From NCBI RefSeq assembly GCF_006476605.1, contig NZ_ML636812.1, positions 25,045 to 89,044 on the forward strand: DNA of 64,000 nucleotides, in the 5' to 3' direction. Made by a program: the position numbers and the translations under genes. This stretch comes from Brucella gallinifaecis (GTDB lineage: Bacteria; Pseudomonadota; Alphaproteobacteria; Rhizobiales; Rhizobiaceae). Below the pieces are notes generated by a model, which had not been told where the DNA came from, searched no databases, and was given only the letters and a program-made list of their open reading frames with translations. Shown here piece by piece: positions 18,226-28,040 of this stretch (positions are counted from its first letter, which is position 1; each line of letters begins with the position of its first letter).

Positions 18226-19275
18226 TTAAATGGATGAGGTGGACGACCAGCCTGCGTGAGCAATATTCAGCCCAGGCTTTTTCGCGTCGGCAGCGGGAAG
18301 AAGTTGCGCAAAGTCCGACAGGATCTGCGCATAATCTTCTGCGTGAAATTCGTAAGGCAGCTCGAGGCGAAACTCGGATACAAGCGGCAGAACAGGATCG
18401 GCGGCGAGTGTTTCCAGAATTTGTTCAATTGTGCCTGTAATATCGGGCAAAAACAGCGTACGGCGCGGACCATGAGCAAAGCCTGTTCGTTTGTCGCGCT
18501 CTGCAACAAACTCCTTATAACGGTGACGTACATCCGCGCTCGCGCTGTCTGTGGGCAGGATCACGCGACCCAGTGCAACACGTGGCGCACGTTCATGTCG
18601 CCATTCCTGCTGGAAGCGTTCAATCAGTGCTTTTTGTGCTGTCAGAAAATCATCGGTGTTTTCACCCGTGATGATATTGCCGGTCAGCAAGTTAAAGCCT
18701 GATTTTCCGGCCCATAGCGCCGAATTCTGTGAACCTGCGCCATACCAGAGCCGATCAGTCAGCCCTTCAGCAAAGGGACGCAGGCGCGGTATCTGCGCAC
18801 CCGCAGCATTGCCTGCTTCGGTTTCGCCTGAAAGCGGTTCTGACCGCAGAGCCTGTGCCAGTTTTTCTGCACGCGTATGACTATAATCTACGATCGGAGC
18901 GGCATCGACAAAATCAGCGATAAGATGCGCAAAAGGCGGCGCACCAACTGAAACGCCAACATTCAGCCTGCCCTTTGACAACAGGTCCACAGTCGCAAGA
19001 TCCTCAGCCAGCCGGAACGGGTTTTCATAACCAAGCTGGATAACCGCAGTTCCAAGACCGATATGTTTTGTTCGCTGCGAAGCGGCAGCGAGAAAGGTCG
19101 CAGCCGAAGAGATGCCACGTTCCAGATGACGCTGGCGCACCCAGCCGCTGTCATAGCCTAGTCTCTCACCATGCTCAAAAAGCTGCAACGTGTCTTCCAG
19201 GCCCTGCGCAGGATCATTCTCGCGATGGCTGCCGGGAATGAGGAAGGCAAAATGTTCAATATGTGAAAGGGGCAT
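18226..19275 (-). CDS. Luciferase-like (LLM class) flavin-dependent oxidoreductase
   Basis: A 349-residue LLM protein. HIGLGTAVIQLGYENPFRLAEDLATVD (in pieces HIGLGTAVIQLGYENPFRLA and EDLATVDLLSKGRLNVGVSVG) is the conserved strand 3-4 region of F420/FMN-dependent monooxygenases. The substrate is unknown. It follows the GNAT gene by 15 bp and precedes another LLM gene by 15 bp, so it belongs to the minus-strand arm of the flavin-monooxygenase regulon. Confidence 0.82.
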   Translation of the reverse strand: MPLSHIEHFAFLIPGSHRENDPAQGLEDTLQLFEHGERLGYDSGWVRQRHLERGISSAATFLAAASQRTKHIGLGTAVIQLGYENPFRLAEDLATVDLLSKGRLNVGVSVGAPPFAHLIADFVDAAPIVDYSHTRAEKLAQALRSEPLSGETEAGNAAGAQIPRLRPFAEGLTDRLWYGAGSQNSALWAGKSGFNLLTGNIITGENTDDFLTAQKALIERFQQEWRHERAPRVALGRVILPTDSASADVRHRYKEFVAERDKRTGFAHGPRRTLFLPDITGTIEQILETLAADPVLPLVSEFRLELPYEFHAEDYAQILSDFAQLLPAADAKKPGLNIAHAGWSSTSSI

Positions 19276-19290
19276 TTTATATTTGCTTTC

Positions 19291-19917
19291 TCACGCTGCG
19301 GTTTCACGATAGTTTTGCAGACGCGCCAGAATTTTTGCTTCCTGCTCAGATTTGCGTTCCTGTACGCGCCGGGTCGCCTCTTCAAAGGATGCAGATGCCG
19401 GGTAGAGCGGTGTTGAAATCGACTGACCCAGCTTAGCCCCTATATGCTTTTCAAACGGCAGCGAGCGATATTGTTCCGCATTGGCTGAGGTATCAAAAAG
19501 TGGCCGGTAGCCCAGTGAGATATAAAGTGCAGCCGCTTCCGGCTGACGAAACCCCGTAGACAGATAGGCTCGTGTATAACCAAGTTTTCCTGCGTTCTCT
19601 TCGAGTGCCAGGACGATGCGGCGAGCCAGTCCCTGTCTGCGTAAATGCGTTGCAGTCCAGATGCGCTTCAATTCCACAGTCTCATCATCATGGCTCATGA
19701 AGGCACCACCGGCAATGGTTTCGCCGTGGCGCTGTAACAGCAGAAAGCCACCCAGTGGCGGCGCGAATGCCTCGACAGGATAACGCAGGATTTCAGCGCG
19801 TGCGCCACCCGGACGCTCCAGATTGGCGTAGCGGTTGTCATACTCATGAACCAGCCCATCAATAAGAGGCTGTGCAGCAGGGTCCAGAAGAGATGATTGA
19901 AAAATAATATCTACCAT
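19291..19917 (-). CDS. GNAT-family N-acetyltransferase
   Basis: A 208-residue protein with the GNAT acetyl-CoA motif A: ELKRIWTATHLRRQGLARR (RxxGxA/G type) followed by AYLSTGFRQPEAAALYISLGY. A GGAGG ribosome site 7 bases before the ATG at 19917 fixes the start. It is first in the minus-strand operon with three flavin monooxygenases. In Bacillus S-(2-succino)cysteine breakdown an N-acetyltransferase works together with an NtaA-type monooxygenase, so acetylation of a thio-conjugate before oxidation is a reasonable inference here. Confidence 0.85.
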   Translation of the reverse strand: MVDIIFQSSLLDPAAQPLIDGLVHEYDNRYANLERPGGARAEILRYPVEAFAPPLGGFLLLQRHGETIAGGAFMSHDDETVELKRIWTATHLRRQGLARRIVLALEENAGKLGYTRAYLSTGFRQPEAAALYISLGYRPLFDTSANAEQYRSLPFEKHIGAKLGQSISTPLYPASASFEEATRRVQERKSEQEAKILARLQNYRETAA

Positions 19918-20135
19918 TGCAGGCCTCCGGGAAAACAAATACTTCAAAATAGATTATTTGCAGGAGCATAAATCTAAGCATTGTGAAGTATCTCTTTTCC
20001 AGATTGCCTATTTAAAATTATATTTGCACGGCATTATCGTTTAAACATTGATATAATATTGGAACAACATTGCTCGATTAGTGAACAGCAAAAAACATAG
20101 GTTATATCTTCATTAAGTTTACTGATGAGGATTAC
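19918..20135. promoter_or_regulatory. Divergent promoter region of the flavin-monooxygenase regulon
   Basis: A 218-bp AT-rich gap lies between the start codons of the GNAT operon (minus) and the MsnO8-type gene (plus). It should carry the promoters of both arms. No dedicated regulator gene is nearby and no perfect operator was recognised. Confidence 0.45.
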
Positions 20136-21137
20136 ATGCCTTACGCGCTTAGCTTTCTTGATAAGAGCCCAATTCAAGCCGGAGAGGATGCCAGAACGGC
20201 ATTAAACCGAACAGTTGCGCTCGCGCAGAAAGCGGAGAAAGCAGGCTTCAGACGCTTCTGGGTTGCCGAGCATCATAACTCCCCTTCGCTTGCGAGTTCA
20301 TCGCCCGAAGTGCTGATCGGATTTCTGCTCGCTCATACGAAGCATATCAGGATCGGGTCGGGTGGTGTCATGCTCCAGCATTACAGTGCCTATAAAGTTG
20401 CCGAAAATTTCAATCTTCTGTCTTCGCTGGCGCCGGATCGCGTTGATCTGGGTGTGGGGAAGGCACCGGGAGGTTTGCCGCTTTCAACGCGTGCCCTGCA
20501 AGCCGCTTATGACCCGGCGAAAAAACTTTCCTTCGAGAAGCAACTGAGTGAACTGGATCACTATCTCAGCCATCATCAGGTGGAACCGGATGAAGAAAGT
20601 CATCTGGCAGCCTATCCGGTTCCGCCGCAAAAGCCGGAAAGGTTTCTTCTTGGTGCCAGCATTGAAAGCGCAGAAATTGCTGCCCGTCTCGATTGGGAAT
20701 TTGTTTATGCCGGGCATATTCAGGGGGATGCGGAGGCCATCAAGGCAGCGCTCACAGCTTATCAGGCGATTACGCATCGCCCAGCAATACTTGCCGTCAG
20801 CATCATCGTGGCGGATAGCAATCACGAAGCGGAATGGCTGAATGGTGATATTCGGAGATTCCGCGTTGCGGTTGAAGGTTTGCAGCCTGTCAATGTTGGC
20901 AGCGAAGAGCAGGCGATCGAATATGTAAAGCAGGCAGGCGCCACCCATTATACAATCGAAGAGCGGACTCCGCATGTCATTCGCGGCACACCGGAACACG
21001 TTCATTCGGAACTCGCGCAGCTGCATCGGGAGTTCGGCGTCAAAGAATTCGTTGTCGATTGTCCGGTTGCTGATGGTGCGCACCGTCTTAGGACGATTGA
21101 GCTTCTCGCCGATGCTCGCCCGGCTATCGCAGCATAA
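20136..21137 (+). CDS. MsnO8-type LLM class flavin-dependent oxidoreductase
   Basis: A 333-residue luciferase-like protein. The sequence FRRFWVAEHHNSPSLASSSPEVL is represented by WVAEHHN and SSSPEVLIG, then IRIGSGGVMLQHYSAYKVAE and LAPDRVDLGVGKAPGG, which mark the MsnO8 subgroup. It opens the plus-strand arm of the regulon, followed at 32 bp by two substrate-binding proteins. The function is a monooxygenase of unknown substrate. Confidence 0.85.
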   Translation: MPYALSFLDKSPIQAGEDARTALNRTVALAQKAEKAGFRRFWVAEHHNSPSLASSSPEVLIGFLLAHTKHIRIGSGGVMLQHYSAYKVAENFNLLSSLAPDRVDLGVGKAPGGLPLSTRALQAAYDPAKKLSFEKQLSELDHYLSHHQVEPDEESHLAAYPVPPQKPERFLLGASIESAEIAARLDWEFVYAGHIQGDAEAIKAALTAYQAITHRPAILAVSIIVADSNHEAEWLNGDIRRFRVAVEGLQPVNVGSEEQAIEYVKQAGATHYTIEERTPHVIRGTPEHVHSELAQLHREFGVKEFVVDCPVADGAHRLRTIELLADARPAIAA

Positions 21138-21169
21138 AATCTTTCATTTCCCTAAACTGGATATTCAAA

Positions 21170-22801
21170 TTGGTAACAAGACGACTTTTATTAAGCTGCA
21201 TCAGTGCCTTGGCACTCATTTATTCCGCCGGAGCAGGCATTGCTTTTGCGCAGTCGGGTTCTGAGCCTGTCAGTGGTGGTTCTCTCACTTGGGGCGTTGA
21301 GACAGAGCCCAGCACATTGAACCCGCATCTTAATGGCCAGGCGAAAGCCAAGCTCATTCTGCGTAACAGCTATGAATCTCTGTTAGCCCGCACACCTGAA
21401 GGTGACTATGTGCCATGGCTCGCCAAGAGCTATGACGTTTCTGAAGACGGCAAAACCTACACATTTAAACTACGTGACGGCGTGAAGTTTTCGGATGGTG
21501 AGAAATTCGATGCGGCGGCTGTTGCTCTCAACTTCACAAAACTCAAAGAGCCAACCTACTCGGGCAGCATAAGCGCAGGCCATGTTGCCCGTGTCAGCGA
21601 AGTAACGGCTGTTGATCCGCTAACAGTGGTTATTAAACTCGACAGCGTTTACGCACCTTTTCTTGATGGCGCTGCTGGCATTGAAATCATCTCGCCCAAG
21701 GCATTTGAATCTTCGCAATTAAAAGCTGGCGGAAAAGAAGTTGCCGGAACCGGCCCTTTTATTATCGATCGTTATGTCAAAGGGCAGGAAATCCGCTTCG
21801 TTAAAAACCCGGACTATAATTGGGCGCCACAAAATGCGGCGCATCAGGGTCCGGCCTATCTCGATGATGTGACCTATCGTTTTCTGCCTGAATCTTCTGT
21901 GCGCATTGGTGCTCTGACTTCCGGTCAGATTGATGCTGCTGAAGGTATTTCAGGCAATGATGCTCAGCTTTTCAAGGATAACCCGGAATTTAGCTACCAA
22001 ACGTCAATCAATACCGGAACACCTTATACGCTCTATCTCAACATCACCCGTGAACCAACCTCCGACGTTAATGTGCGTAAAGCAGTGCTGGCTGCGATTG
22101 ATGTCGAGCGCATTATTCAGTCGGTTTATCGGGGTGAACGTGAACGTGCCTGGGGTATTTTGACACCTGCCGACACTGATTTTTACGACAAGTCGATTGA
22201 GGGTTCCTATGGCTTTAATCCGGAACTGTCCAACAAGCTTCTTGATGAGGCTGGTTGGACAGAACGCGATGCAGACGGGTTTCGTACCAAGGACGGCAAG
22301 CGCCTGACAATCGAGGTGGTGCAGTCCCAATCCACTGTGCGCGACCAGCGGGATATTCTGTTGCAGGCGGTACAGGCACAGGCCCGGCAAAATGCAGGCA
22401 TCGATATTGCGCTGCAATATGTCGATGCCGGCACCTATTCCAGCCGTCAGAAAGACGGCGAATACGGCATCATTCCGAATTCGACCACGACGCAGGAAAA
22501 TGGTGTCACCATCTATTTCCATTATCTGCCGCGCGATAAGGGCGGTTCGATCAATTATAGCAGAACAGAAGATCCGAAGGTCTCCGAATGGCTGGATCAG
22601 GGGGCCTCTACTCTTGATCCCCAGAAGCGTTTTGAGACTTACGCAGAATTGCAACGTTTTGCGTTGCTCGATCAAGCTTATGGTCTGCCGCTTTATGTGC
22701 CAGCAGACCAGATCGCTGCTTCATCCCGCGTACAAGGTATCGGTTTCCGTCCTTTCAAGCGACTTCCTGAAAACGCATACGACATATGGCTTCAAGATTA
22801 A
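21170..22801 (+). CDS. Peptide/nickel-type ABC transporter substrate-binding protein (family 5), copy 1
   Basis: A 543-residue SBP_bac_5 protein with a twin-arginine-like signal peptide (VTRRLLLSCISALALIYSAG, ending at FAQS). No ATG is available; the reading starts at a TTG at 21170 with no strong ribosome site, so the true start is uncertain. The mature part shows GGSLTWGVETEPSTLNPHL, YDVSEDGKTYTFKLRDGVKF and the family hinge GTGPFIIDRY. About two thirds of residues match the next gene by eye. Both precede a single permease pair, so this transporter has two alternative receptors. Confidence 0.86.
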   Translation: MVTRRLLLSCISALALIYSAGAGIAFAQSGSEPVSGGSLTWGVETEPSTLNPHLNGQAKAKLILRNSYESLLARTPEGDYVPWLAKSYDVSEDGKTYTFKLRDGVKFSDGEKFDAAAVALNFTKLKEPTYSGSISAGHVARVSEVTAVDPLTVVIKLDSVYAPFLDGAAGIEIISPKAFESSQLKAGGKEVAGTGPFIIDRYVKGQEIRFVKNPDYNWAPQNAAHQGPAYLDDVTYRFLPESSVRIGALTSGQIDAAEGISGNDAQLFKDNPEFSYQTSINTGTPYTLYLNITREPTSDVNVRKAVLAAIDVERIIQSVYRGERERAWGILTPADTDFYDKSIEGSYGFNPELSNKLLDEAGWTERDADGFRTKDGKRLTIEVVQSQSTVRDQRDILLQAVQAQARQNAGIDIALQYVDAGTYSSRQKDGEYGIIPNSTTTQENGVTIYFHYLPRDKGGSINYSRTEDPKVSEWLDQGASTLDPQKRFETYAELQRFALLDQAYGLPLYVPADQIAASSRVQGIGFRPFKRLPENAYDIWLQD

Positions 22802-22829
22802 TTGCATCCCTCTCTGGAGAGTCTGATAC

Positions 22830-24452
22830 ATGATAAATCGCCGATATTTTCTCACACTCGCAACTGCTCTTCTTGCAACCGTTGCATTGCCAAAAATCGC
22901 TTTTGCAGAAGATGCCAAACCTGTTGAAGGCGGCAAGCTGGTCTGGGGTGTTGAAACCCAGCCCGCTACGCTTAATCCGCAACTCAATGGTCAGGACAAG
23001 ACAAAACTACTGCTGCGCAATGTTTATGAATCTTTGCTCGCACGCACTGCTGACGGCGGCTATGTGCCTTGGCTTGCCAAGGAATATAAGATCTCGGACG
23101 ATGGTAAAACTTATACATTTACGCTTCGCGATGATGTAAAATTTACGGATGGCGAAAAATTCAACGCAGAAGCCGTCGTAGCCAATATCACTGCACTCAA
23201 AGATCCGGCCTATTCCGGCAGCACGAGCACCGGGCCAGTGTCGCGGATTGCAGAAGCGAAAGCACTTGACGAAAACACCGTCAGCTTCACCCTCAAAGGC
23301 ATTTATGCGCCATTTCTCGACTATATTGCCAGCCTGGAACTTCTCTCACCTGCTTCATTTAAATCAGAAGAGATCAAATCTGGCGGACCTGAGATTGCAG
23401 GAACCGGTCCTTTCATTTTGAAGCGCTATGCCAAAGGGCAGGAACTCAATTTTGTAAAGAACCCGGATTATAATTGGGCTCCTGCAAATGCCGGCCATCA
23501 GGGTCCGGCCTATCTTGATGAAGTGACCTACCGTTTCCTGGGCGAGTCTTCAGTCAGAACCGGCGCACTGACATCTGGTCAGGTTGATGTCATTGAAGGT
23601 GTTTCCGGCAATGATGCAGCCCTGTTCAAAGATAATCCAGATTTCACTTATCTGACTGCCTTGAACACCGGTACACCTTATTCGCTTTTTCTCAATGTCG
23701 AATGGGGACCGACGCAGGAGCTTAATGTTCGCAAAGCGCTGGTTGCAGCGATTGATGTCGACGCCGTTCTCAAATCTGTCTATCGCGGCGAACGCACTCG
23801 CGCATGGGGCATTACTTCGCCGATTGATCCGCAGTTCTACGACAAAAGCATTGAAGGAAAATACGGTGCCAATCCGGAGCTTGCTAACAAGCTTCTCGAT
23901 GAAGCGGGCTGGACCGAACGCAATGCAGAAGGTTTTCGCACCAAGGATGGAAAACCGCTGACCATTGAAGTTATTCAGGCACAAGCTACCGTGCGCGATC
24001 AGCGCGACGTTCTTTTACAGGCCTTACAGGCACAAGCACGTCAGAATGCAGGCATCGACCTCAAGATCGTTTATGTTGATGCCGGGACCTACACAGATCG
24101 CCGCAAGACCGGCGAATTTGGCTCGATTGCCAATTCCAATACGCCAACCGATGCGGTTGATATCGAGCTGCATTATCTGCCACTCGATAAAGGCGGTTAC
24201 ATCAATTACAGCCGCGCCTCCGCACCGGAACTGGAACAATGGCTGAATGAAGCCGCCTCAACACTCGATCAGAGCAAGCGGTTCGAGCTTTACAGCAAGC
24301 TGCAAAACTTTGCCATTCTGGATCAGGCCTATGCCCTGCCGCTCTACGAGCCTGAAGATCAGGTTGCGGCGGCAAGCTATGTCAAAGGCATCAGCTACCG
24401 TCCTTTCAAACAACTTCCTGAAAGCGCACACAATATCTGGCGTAGCGAATAA
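22830..24452 (+). CDS. Peptide/nickel-type ABC transporter substrate-binding protein (family 5), copy 2
   Basis: A 540-residue paralog of the preceding gene, starting 28 bp after it with a normal ATG. It has a Sec-type signal (RRYFLTLATALLATVALPK, cleavage near AFAED). Shared blocks such as NPDYNWAPANAGHQGPAYLD and LLDEAGWTERNAEGFRTKDG are nearly unchanged, whereas the N-terminal lobe and residues around GTGPFI differ more. The tandem duplication suggests widened ligand range. The ligand is unknown; the flanking monooxygenases suggest a sulfur or N-substituted organic compound rather than peptides. Confidence 0.88.
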   Translation: MINRRYFLTLATALLATVALPKIAFAEDAKPVEGGKLVWGVETQPATLNPQLNGQDKTKLLLRNVYESLLARTADGGYVPWLAKEYKISDDGKTYTFTLRDDVKFTDGEKFNAEAVVANITALKDPAYSGSTSTGPVSRIAEAKALDENTVSFTLKGIYAPFLDYIASLELLSPASFKSEEIKSGGPEIAGTGPFILKRYAKGQELNFVKNPDYNWAPANAGHQGPAYLDEVTYRFLGESSVRTGALTSGQVDVIEGVSGNDAALFKDNPDFTYLTALNTGTPYSLFLNVEWGPTQELNVRKALVAAIDVDAVLKSVYRGERTRAWGITSPIDPQFYDKSIEGKYGANPELANKLLDEAGWTERNAEGFRTKDGKPLTIEVIQAQATVRDQRDVLLQALQAQARQNAGIDLKIVYVDAGTYTDRRKTGEFGSIANSNTPTDAVDIELHYLPLDKGGYINYSRASAPELEQWLNEAASTLDQSKRFELYSKLQNFAILDQAYALPLYEPEDQVAAASYVKGISYRPFKQLPESAHNIWRSE

Positions 24453-24493
24453 AACGCTGCCCTGCGGATTTCGGTACAAAGGAGCTACAGATC

Positions 24494-25501
24494 ATGGATG
24501 CAGAAAACACAACGGCTATCGGTCGTGCACCCGCAAGCTGGTTGCCCTGGCGTTTTGGAGTTCCGCGCAGCAACCTTGCTAGGCAAATCACCCTGCGCGT
24601 CAGCTCAGGCCTGTTAGTCCTTTGGGCGGCGATTACGCTGAGCTTCATCAGCGTACATCTCGCGCCCGGCGATATCGTCAGCATATTGATTGGCGAACAG
24701 TTACGCACGACGGAAGTTGAAGCCGCCATTCGTGCAGAATGGGGTCTGGATGATCCCATTTTCATGCAATACCTGTCCTATCTGGGACGTATATTGCATG
24801 GCGATTTCGGTCGCTCTTATTATCTGCAAACGGATGTATCCCAACTACTGTTTTCGCAGATGTGGCCGACCTTGAAGCTCGCCGGCGCAGCACTTTTTGT
24901 AGCATTGGTTTATGCTGTCGCCAGTGCCGTTTTGACTGCGGGTAAAAAGCTGCCACGCTCAATAGCAGCAGGCACTGAGCTGGTGCTGATTTCAACACCG
25001 TCCTTCTGGCTTGGTATTGTTCTGCTTTTCGTCTTTTCCTTCACACTCAAGCTGTTTCCGGTGTCGGGTGACAGGAGTTTCGCAGCACTCGTTCTGCCAG
25101 CCCTATCTCTGGGCTTGTCCTTGGGCGCGGTCATTGGGCAGGTTTTGCGCGAAGGTCTGGAACGCGCACTGGAAGAACCTTTTGCGCTTACAGTGCGCAG
25201 TTGGGGAACCAGCAATCTTGTGTTGCGTCTGAGGCATGGTTTGCGCCACGCTTCACTGCCAGCAGTCACATTGACAGGCTGGCTGATTGGTGGGCTTCTT
25301 TCAGGCGCCGTCATTACCGAAGCCGTCTTCGGGCGACCTGGTCTTGGGCGCATCACCGTTGATGCAGTGCTTTATCACGACCTGCCGGTGGTGCTGGCTG
25401 TCGCTATTTTCTCGGCATTTATCTATGTGGTGATGAGCACCATCGTTGATGTGCTCTATCTGCTGATTGATCCGCGCCTGAGAACCGAAGGCCGGAGATA
25501 G
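24494..25501 (+). CDS. ABC transporter permease (DppB/OppB family)
   Basis: A 335-residue inner-membrane permease. The N-terminal helix is followed by ITLSFISVHLAPGDIVSIL (the family APGD motif) and the conserved RAEWGLDDPIFMQYLSYLGR. The C-terminal SGAVITEAVFGRPGLGR is the OppB signature. It pairs with the DppC-type permease that starts 3 bp later. Confidence 0.9.
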   Translation: MDAENTTAIGRAPASWLPWRFGVPRSNLARQITLRVSSGLLVLWAAITLSFISVHLAPGDIVSILIGEQLRTTEVEAAIRAEWGLDDPIFMQYLSYLGRILHGDFGRSYYLQTDVSQLLFSQMWPTLKLAGAALFVALVYAVASAVLTAGKKLPRSIAAGTELVLISTPSFWLGIVLLFVFSFTLKLFPVSGDRSFAALVLPALSLGLSLGAVIGQVLREGLERALEEPFALTVRSWGTSNLVLRLRHGLRHASLPAVTLTGWLIGGLLSGAVITEAVFGRPGLGRITVDAVLYHDLPVVLAVAIFSAFIYVVMSTIVDVLYLLIDPRLRTEGRR

Positions 25502-25504
25502 ATC

Positions 25505-26392
25505 ATGAGTGTCACCCCCGCACTTGAAACCCGCTCGACGGCAAAACCCGCTGCTGCTGGTTTTCTTAATTCGGCCCGATTTATCCTTTCGCGCCCGGCA
25601 TTGGCAATGCCGTCGCTTTTTCTGGCGCTTATTACCGTTGCAACGCTCTGGCCGGGTTTACTCACAAGGGCCGATCCATTGCTCGCCGATCCACTACAAG
25701 CGCAATTGCCGCCTTCAGCAGAATATTGGTTTGGCACAGATCATCTGGGACGAGATGTGTTTTCCCGCGTGGTCCATGGTGCGCGTTATTCGGTACTGAT
25801 CGGTTTTAGTGCTGTGGCCATTGGCGCTATCGCTGGCTCTATTCTAGGGCTGCTGGCTGGATTATCGCGCGGCCTGATGGATGAAGCAATTTCCCGTTTT
25901 CTCGATGTCGTGTCTTCGTTTCCCGATCTGCTGCTGGCTCTTGTTTTCATCTCGTTTACGGGACCGGGTACAATCAATCTGATTTTTGCGCTTGGGGTCG
26001 CGATTATTCCGCGTTTCGCCCGCGTCGTGCGTGCGCAGACCTTTGTTATTGCGCAGAGCGGTTATGTTGAGCAGGCGAAAACATTTGGGCTGAAACGTCA
26101 CATCCTCGTGCTGCGTCACATTCTTCCTCATGCGATTGCGCAGGTACCAATTCTTGCAACAATCGGGCTTGGCACTGCGATCATCAGTGCGGCAGGCTTG
26201 AGCTTTCTTGGTATGGGACCGCAACCGCCAGCGCCAGAATGGGGTGCGATGCTTTCAGAAGCGCGTAATTATTTGCGTGTTGCCTGGTGGATTGGCATCT
26301 GGCCGGGCCTGGCTATCACGCTTACCGTCATCTCCATCAGCAGTCTCGGACGCCGCTGGCAGCTAGCCTTTGAAGGCCGGAGACAAGCATGA
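25505..26392 (+). CDS. ABC transporter permease (DppC/OppC family)
   Basis: A 295-residue permease with the DppC hallmark FGTDHLGRDVFSRVVHGAR near residue 75 and the C-terminal LSFLGMGPQPPAPEWGAML. Its stop overlaps the start of the ATPase gene (ATGA, 26389-26392), indicating translational coupling. Confidence 0.9.
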   Translation: MSVTPALETRSTAKPAAAGFLNSARFILSRPALAMPSLFLALITVATLWPGLLTRADPLLADPLQAQLPPSAEYWFGTDHLGRDVFSRVVHGARYSVLIGFSAVAIGAIAGSILGLLAGLSRGLMDEAISRFLDVVSSFPDLLLALVFISFTGPGTINLIFALGVAIIPRFARVVRAQTFVIAQSGYVEQAKTFGLKRHILVLRHILPHAIAQVPILATIGLGTAIISAAGLSFLGMGPQPPAPEWGAMLSEARNYLRVAWWIGIWPGLAITLTVISISSLGRRWQLAFEGRRQA

Positions 26393-28023
26393 CCACATCC
26401 CTTGTTGAAATTCGCAACCTATCCATCAGCTTTCAACGCGATGACCAATTGGTCAAAGTCGTCGAAGGCATCGATCTGACCATTCATCGCGGTGAGACGG
26501 TAGCGCTTGTTGGAGAGTCCGGTTCGGGCAAGTCGGTGACCGCCCGAGCACTGATAGGGCTTTCAGGCCCAAGCGCAATCGTCAAAGCTGACCTTTTTGA
26601 GATCGATGGTCTGAGTGTTCTTGACTACCGCGATAAGGAATGGCGGGGTTTGCGCGGCAACAAGATCGGTTTTGTCTTGCAGGATGCACTTGTTTCGCTT
26701 GATCCGCTACGTCGTATCTCGCAACAGCTTTCAGATGCATTTGGAACAACAAGCTTCTTTCGACGACCAGACGTTTCAGATCGCAGCAAAGCCTTGTTGC
26801 GTTCAGTTGGCATTCCCGACCCTGATCGAAGATTGCTGCAATATCCACATCAGCTTTCGGGCGGTTTGCGACAACGCGCACTGATCGCAACAGCGGTTGC
26901 GCGTTCGCCCTCGCTGCTCATTGCCGACGAACCAACCACAGCGCTTGACGCAACGGTTCAAAAACAGATCCTTGATCTGCTGGCAGAGCGCCGCCGGGCG
27001 GGTCAGACACTTCTGCTGATCAGCCATGATCTTGCTGTCGTCTCACGGCTGGCTGATCGCGTTCTGGTGATGCATAATGGCCGCATCGTTGAAGAAGGCC
27101 CGACTAACCAGATCCTCAATGCGCCGAAGGAAGCCTATACCCGTCATTTGCTTGAAGCCGTTCCATCAGCGGGATCACGTGGCTTTCGGCTCTCGCCGGC
27201 ACATCCGCACCAAGCTCAAATCAGGGTGGCCCTGCCAGCAAAGCGTATCGATGAGAGCATCAATGTTCTGGAAGCCAGAGGGCTTTTCAAACATTATGGC
27301 AAAGCCAACACGCCTTTGGCCGTCAATGATGTCTCCTTCTCGCTGAAAGCTGGTGAAGCGCTTGGCATTGTCGGGGAATCCGGCTCTGGCAAAACCACCG
27401 TTGCAAAGATTGTTCTGGGTCTTACAGAGCCCGATCAGGGCACAGTGCATATTGATGGCCAGCTCTGGAGCAATCTGCGCGAAGAACAGCGTCGCCCCCG
27501 ACGTGCTCATATGCAACTGATTGCGCAAGATGCGCTCAGTTCATTCGACCCGCGTTATACGGTTGAAAAAATCGTCGGTGAAAGCCTTGATTCAGTTCAG
27601 GTTTATGGTGATGCCCGCCGCAAGCGCGTGGTGGAAGCACTGGATGCTGTGCGTCTGGGATCGCAGTTTCTCAAGCGCTACCCCCGTGAACTGTCGGGCG
27701 GTCAGCGCCAGCGTGTCGCTATCGCGCGTGCTTTTGCACCGCGCCCGAAACTGCTGATCGCCGATGAACCTGTGAGTGCGCTTGATGTATCGGTGCAGGC
27801 GCAGGTGCTCGACCTTCTGGCCGAGCTACAAGCTGCCTCCGGCACATCGCTTCTTTTCATTTCACACGACCTTGGTGTTGTCCACCATCTGACAGATCGC
27901 GTTCTGGTGATGAAGGATGGACGCATTGTTGAAGGCGGCGCTGTTGAACGCGTCTTTTCTCAACCACAGCACAATTACACACGCGCATTGCTCGACGCCG
28001 TTCCGACGATAAGCGCGGCATAA
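26389..28023 (+). CDS. Fused double-domain ABC transporter ATPase (DppD-DppF/GsiA type)
   Basis: A 544-residue protein with two complete nucleotide-binding domains. The first has GESGSGKS near residue 45 and LSGGLRQRALIATAVARSP (signature Q replaced by L); the second has GESGSGKT near residue 330 and [19 protein letters not shown] with Walker [15 protein letters not shown]. Fusion of the DppD and DppF domains is common in rhizobial importers. The unusual LSGGL in the first half is also seen in other peptide-type ATPases and need not mean inactivity. It energises the permease pair just upstream. Confidence 0.9.
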   Translation: MTTSLVEIRNLSISFQRDDQLVKVVEGIDLTIHRGETVALVGESGSGKSVTARALIGLSGPSAIVKADLFEIDGLSVLDYRDKEWRGLRGNKIGFVLQDALVSLDPLRRISQQLSDAFGTTSFFRRPDVSDRSKALLRSVGIPDPDRRLLQYPHQLSGGLRQRALIATAVARSPSLLIADEPTTALDATVQKQILDLLAERRRAGQTLLLISHDLAVVSRLADRVLVMHNGRIVEEGPTNQILNAPKEAYTRHLLEAVPSAGSRGFRLSPAHPHQAQIRVALPAKRIDESINVLEARGLFKHYGKANTPLAVNDVSFSLKAGEALGIVGESGSGKTTVAKIVLGLTEPDQGTVHIDGQLWSNLREEQRRPRRAHMQLIAQDALSSFDPRYTVEKIVGESLDSVQVYGDARRKRVVEALDAVRLGSQFLKRYPRELSGGQRQRVAIARAFAPRPKLLIADEPVSALDVSVQAQVLDLLAELQAASGTSLLFISHDLGVVHHLTDRVLVMKDGRIVEGGAVERVFSQPQHNYTRALLDAVPTISAA

Positions 28024-28040
28024 AACACGAGGATACTTCC

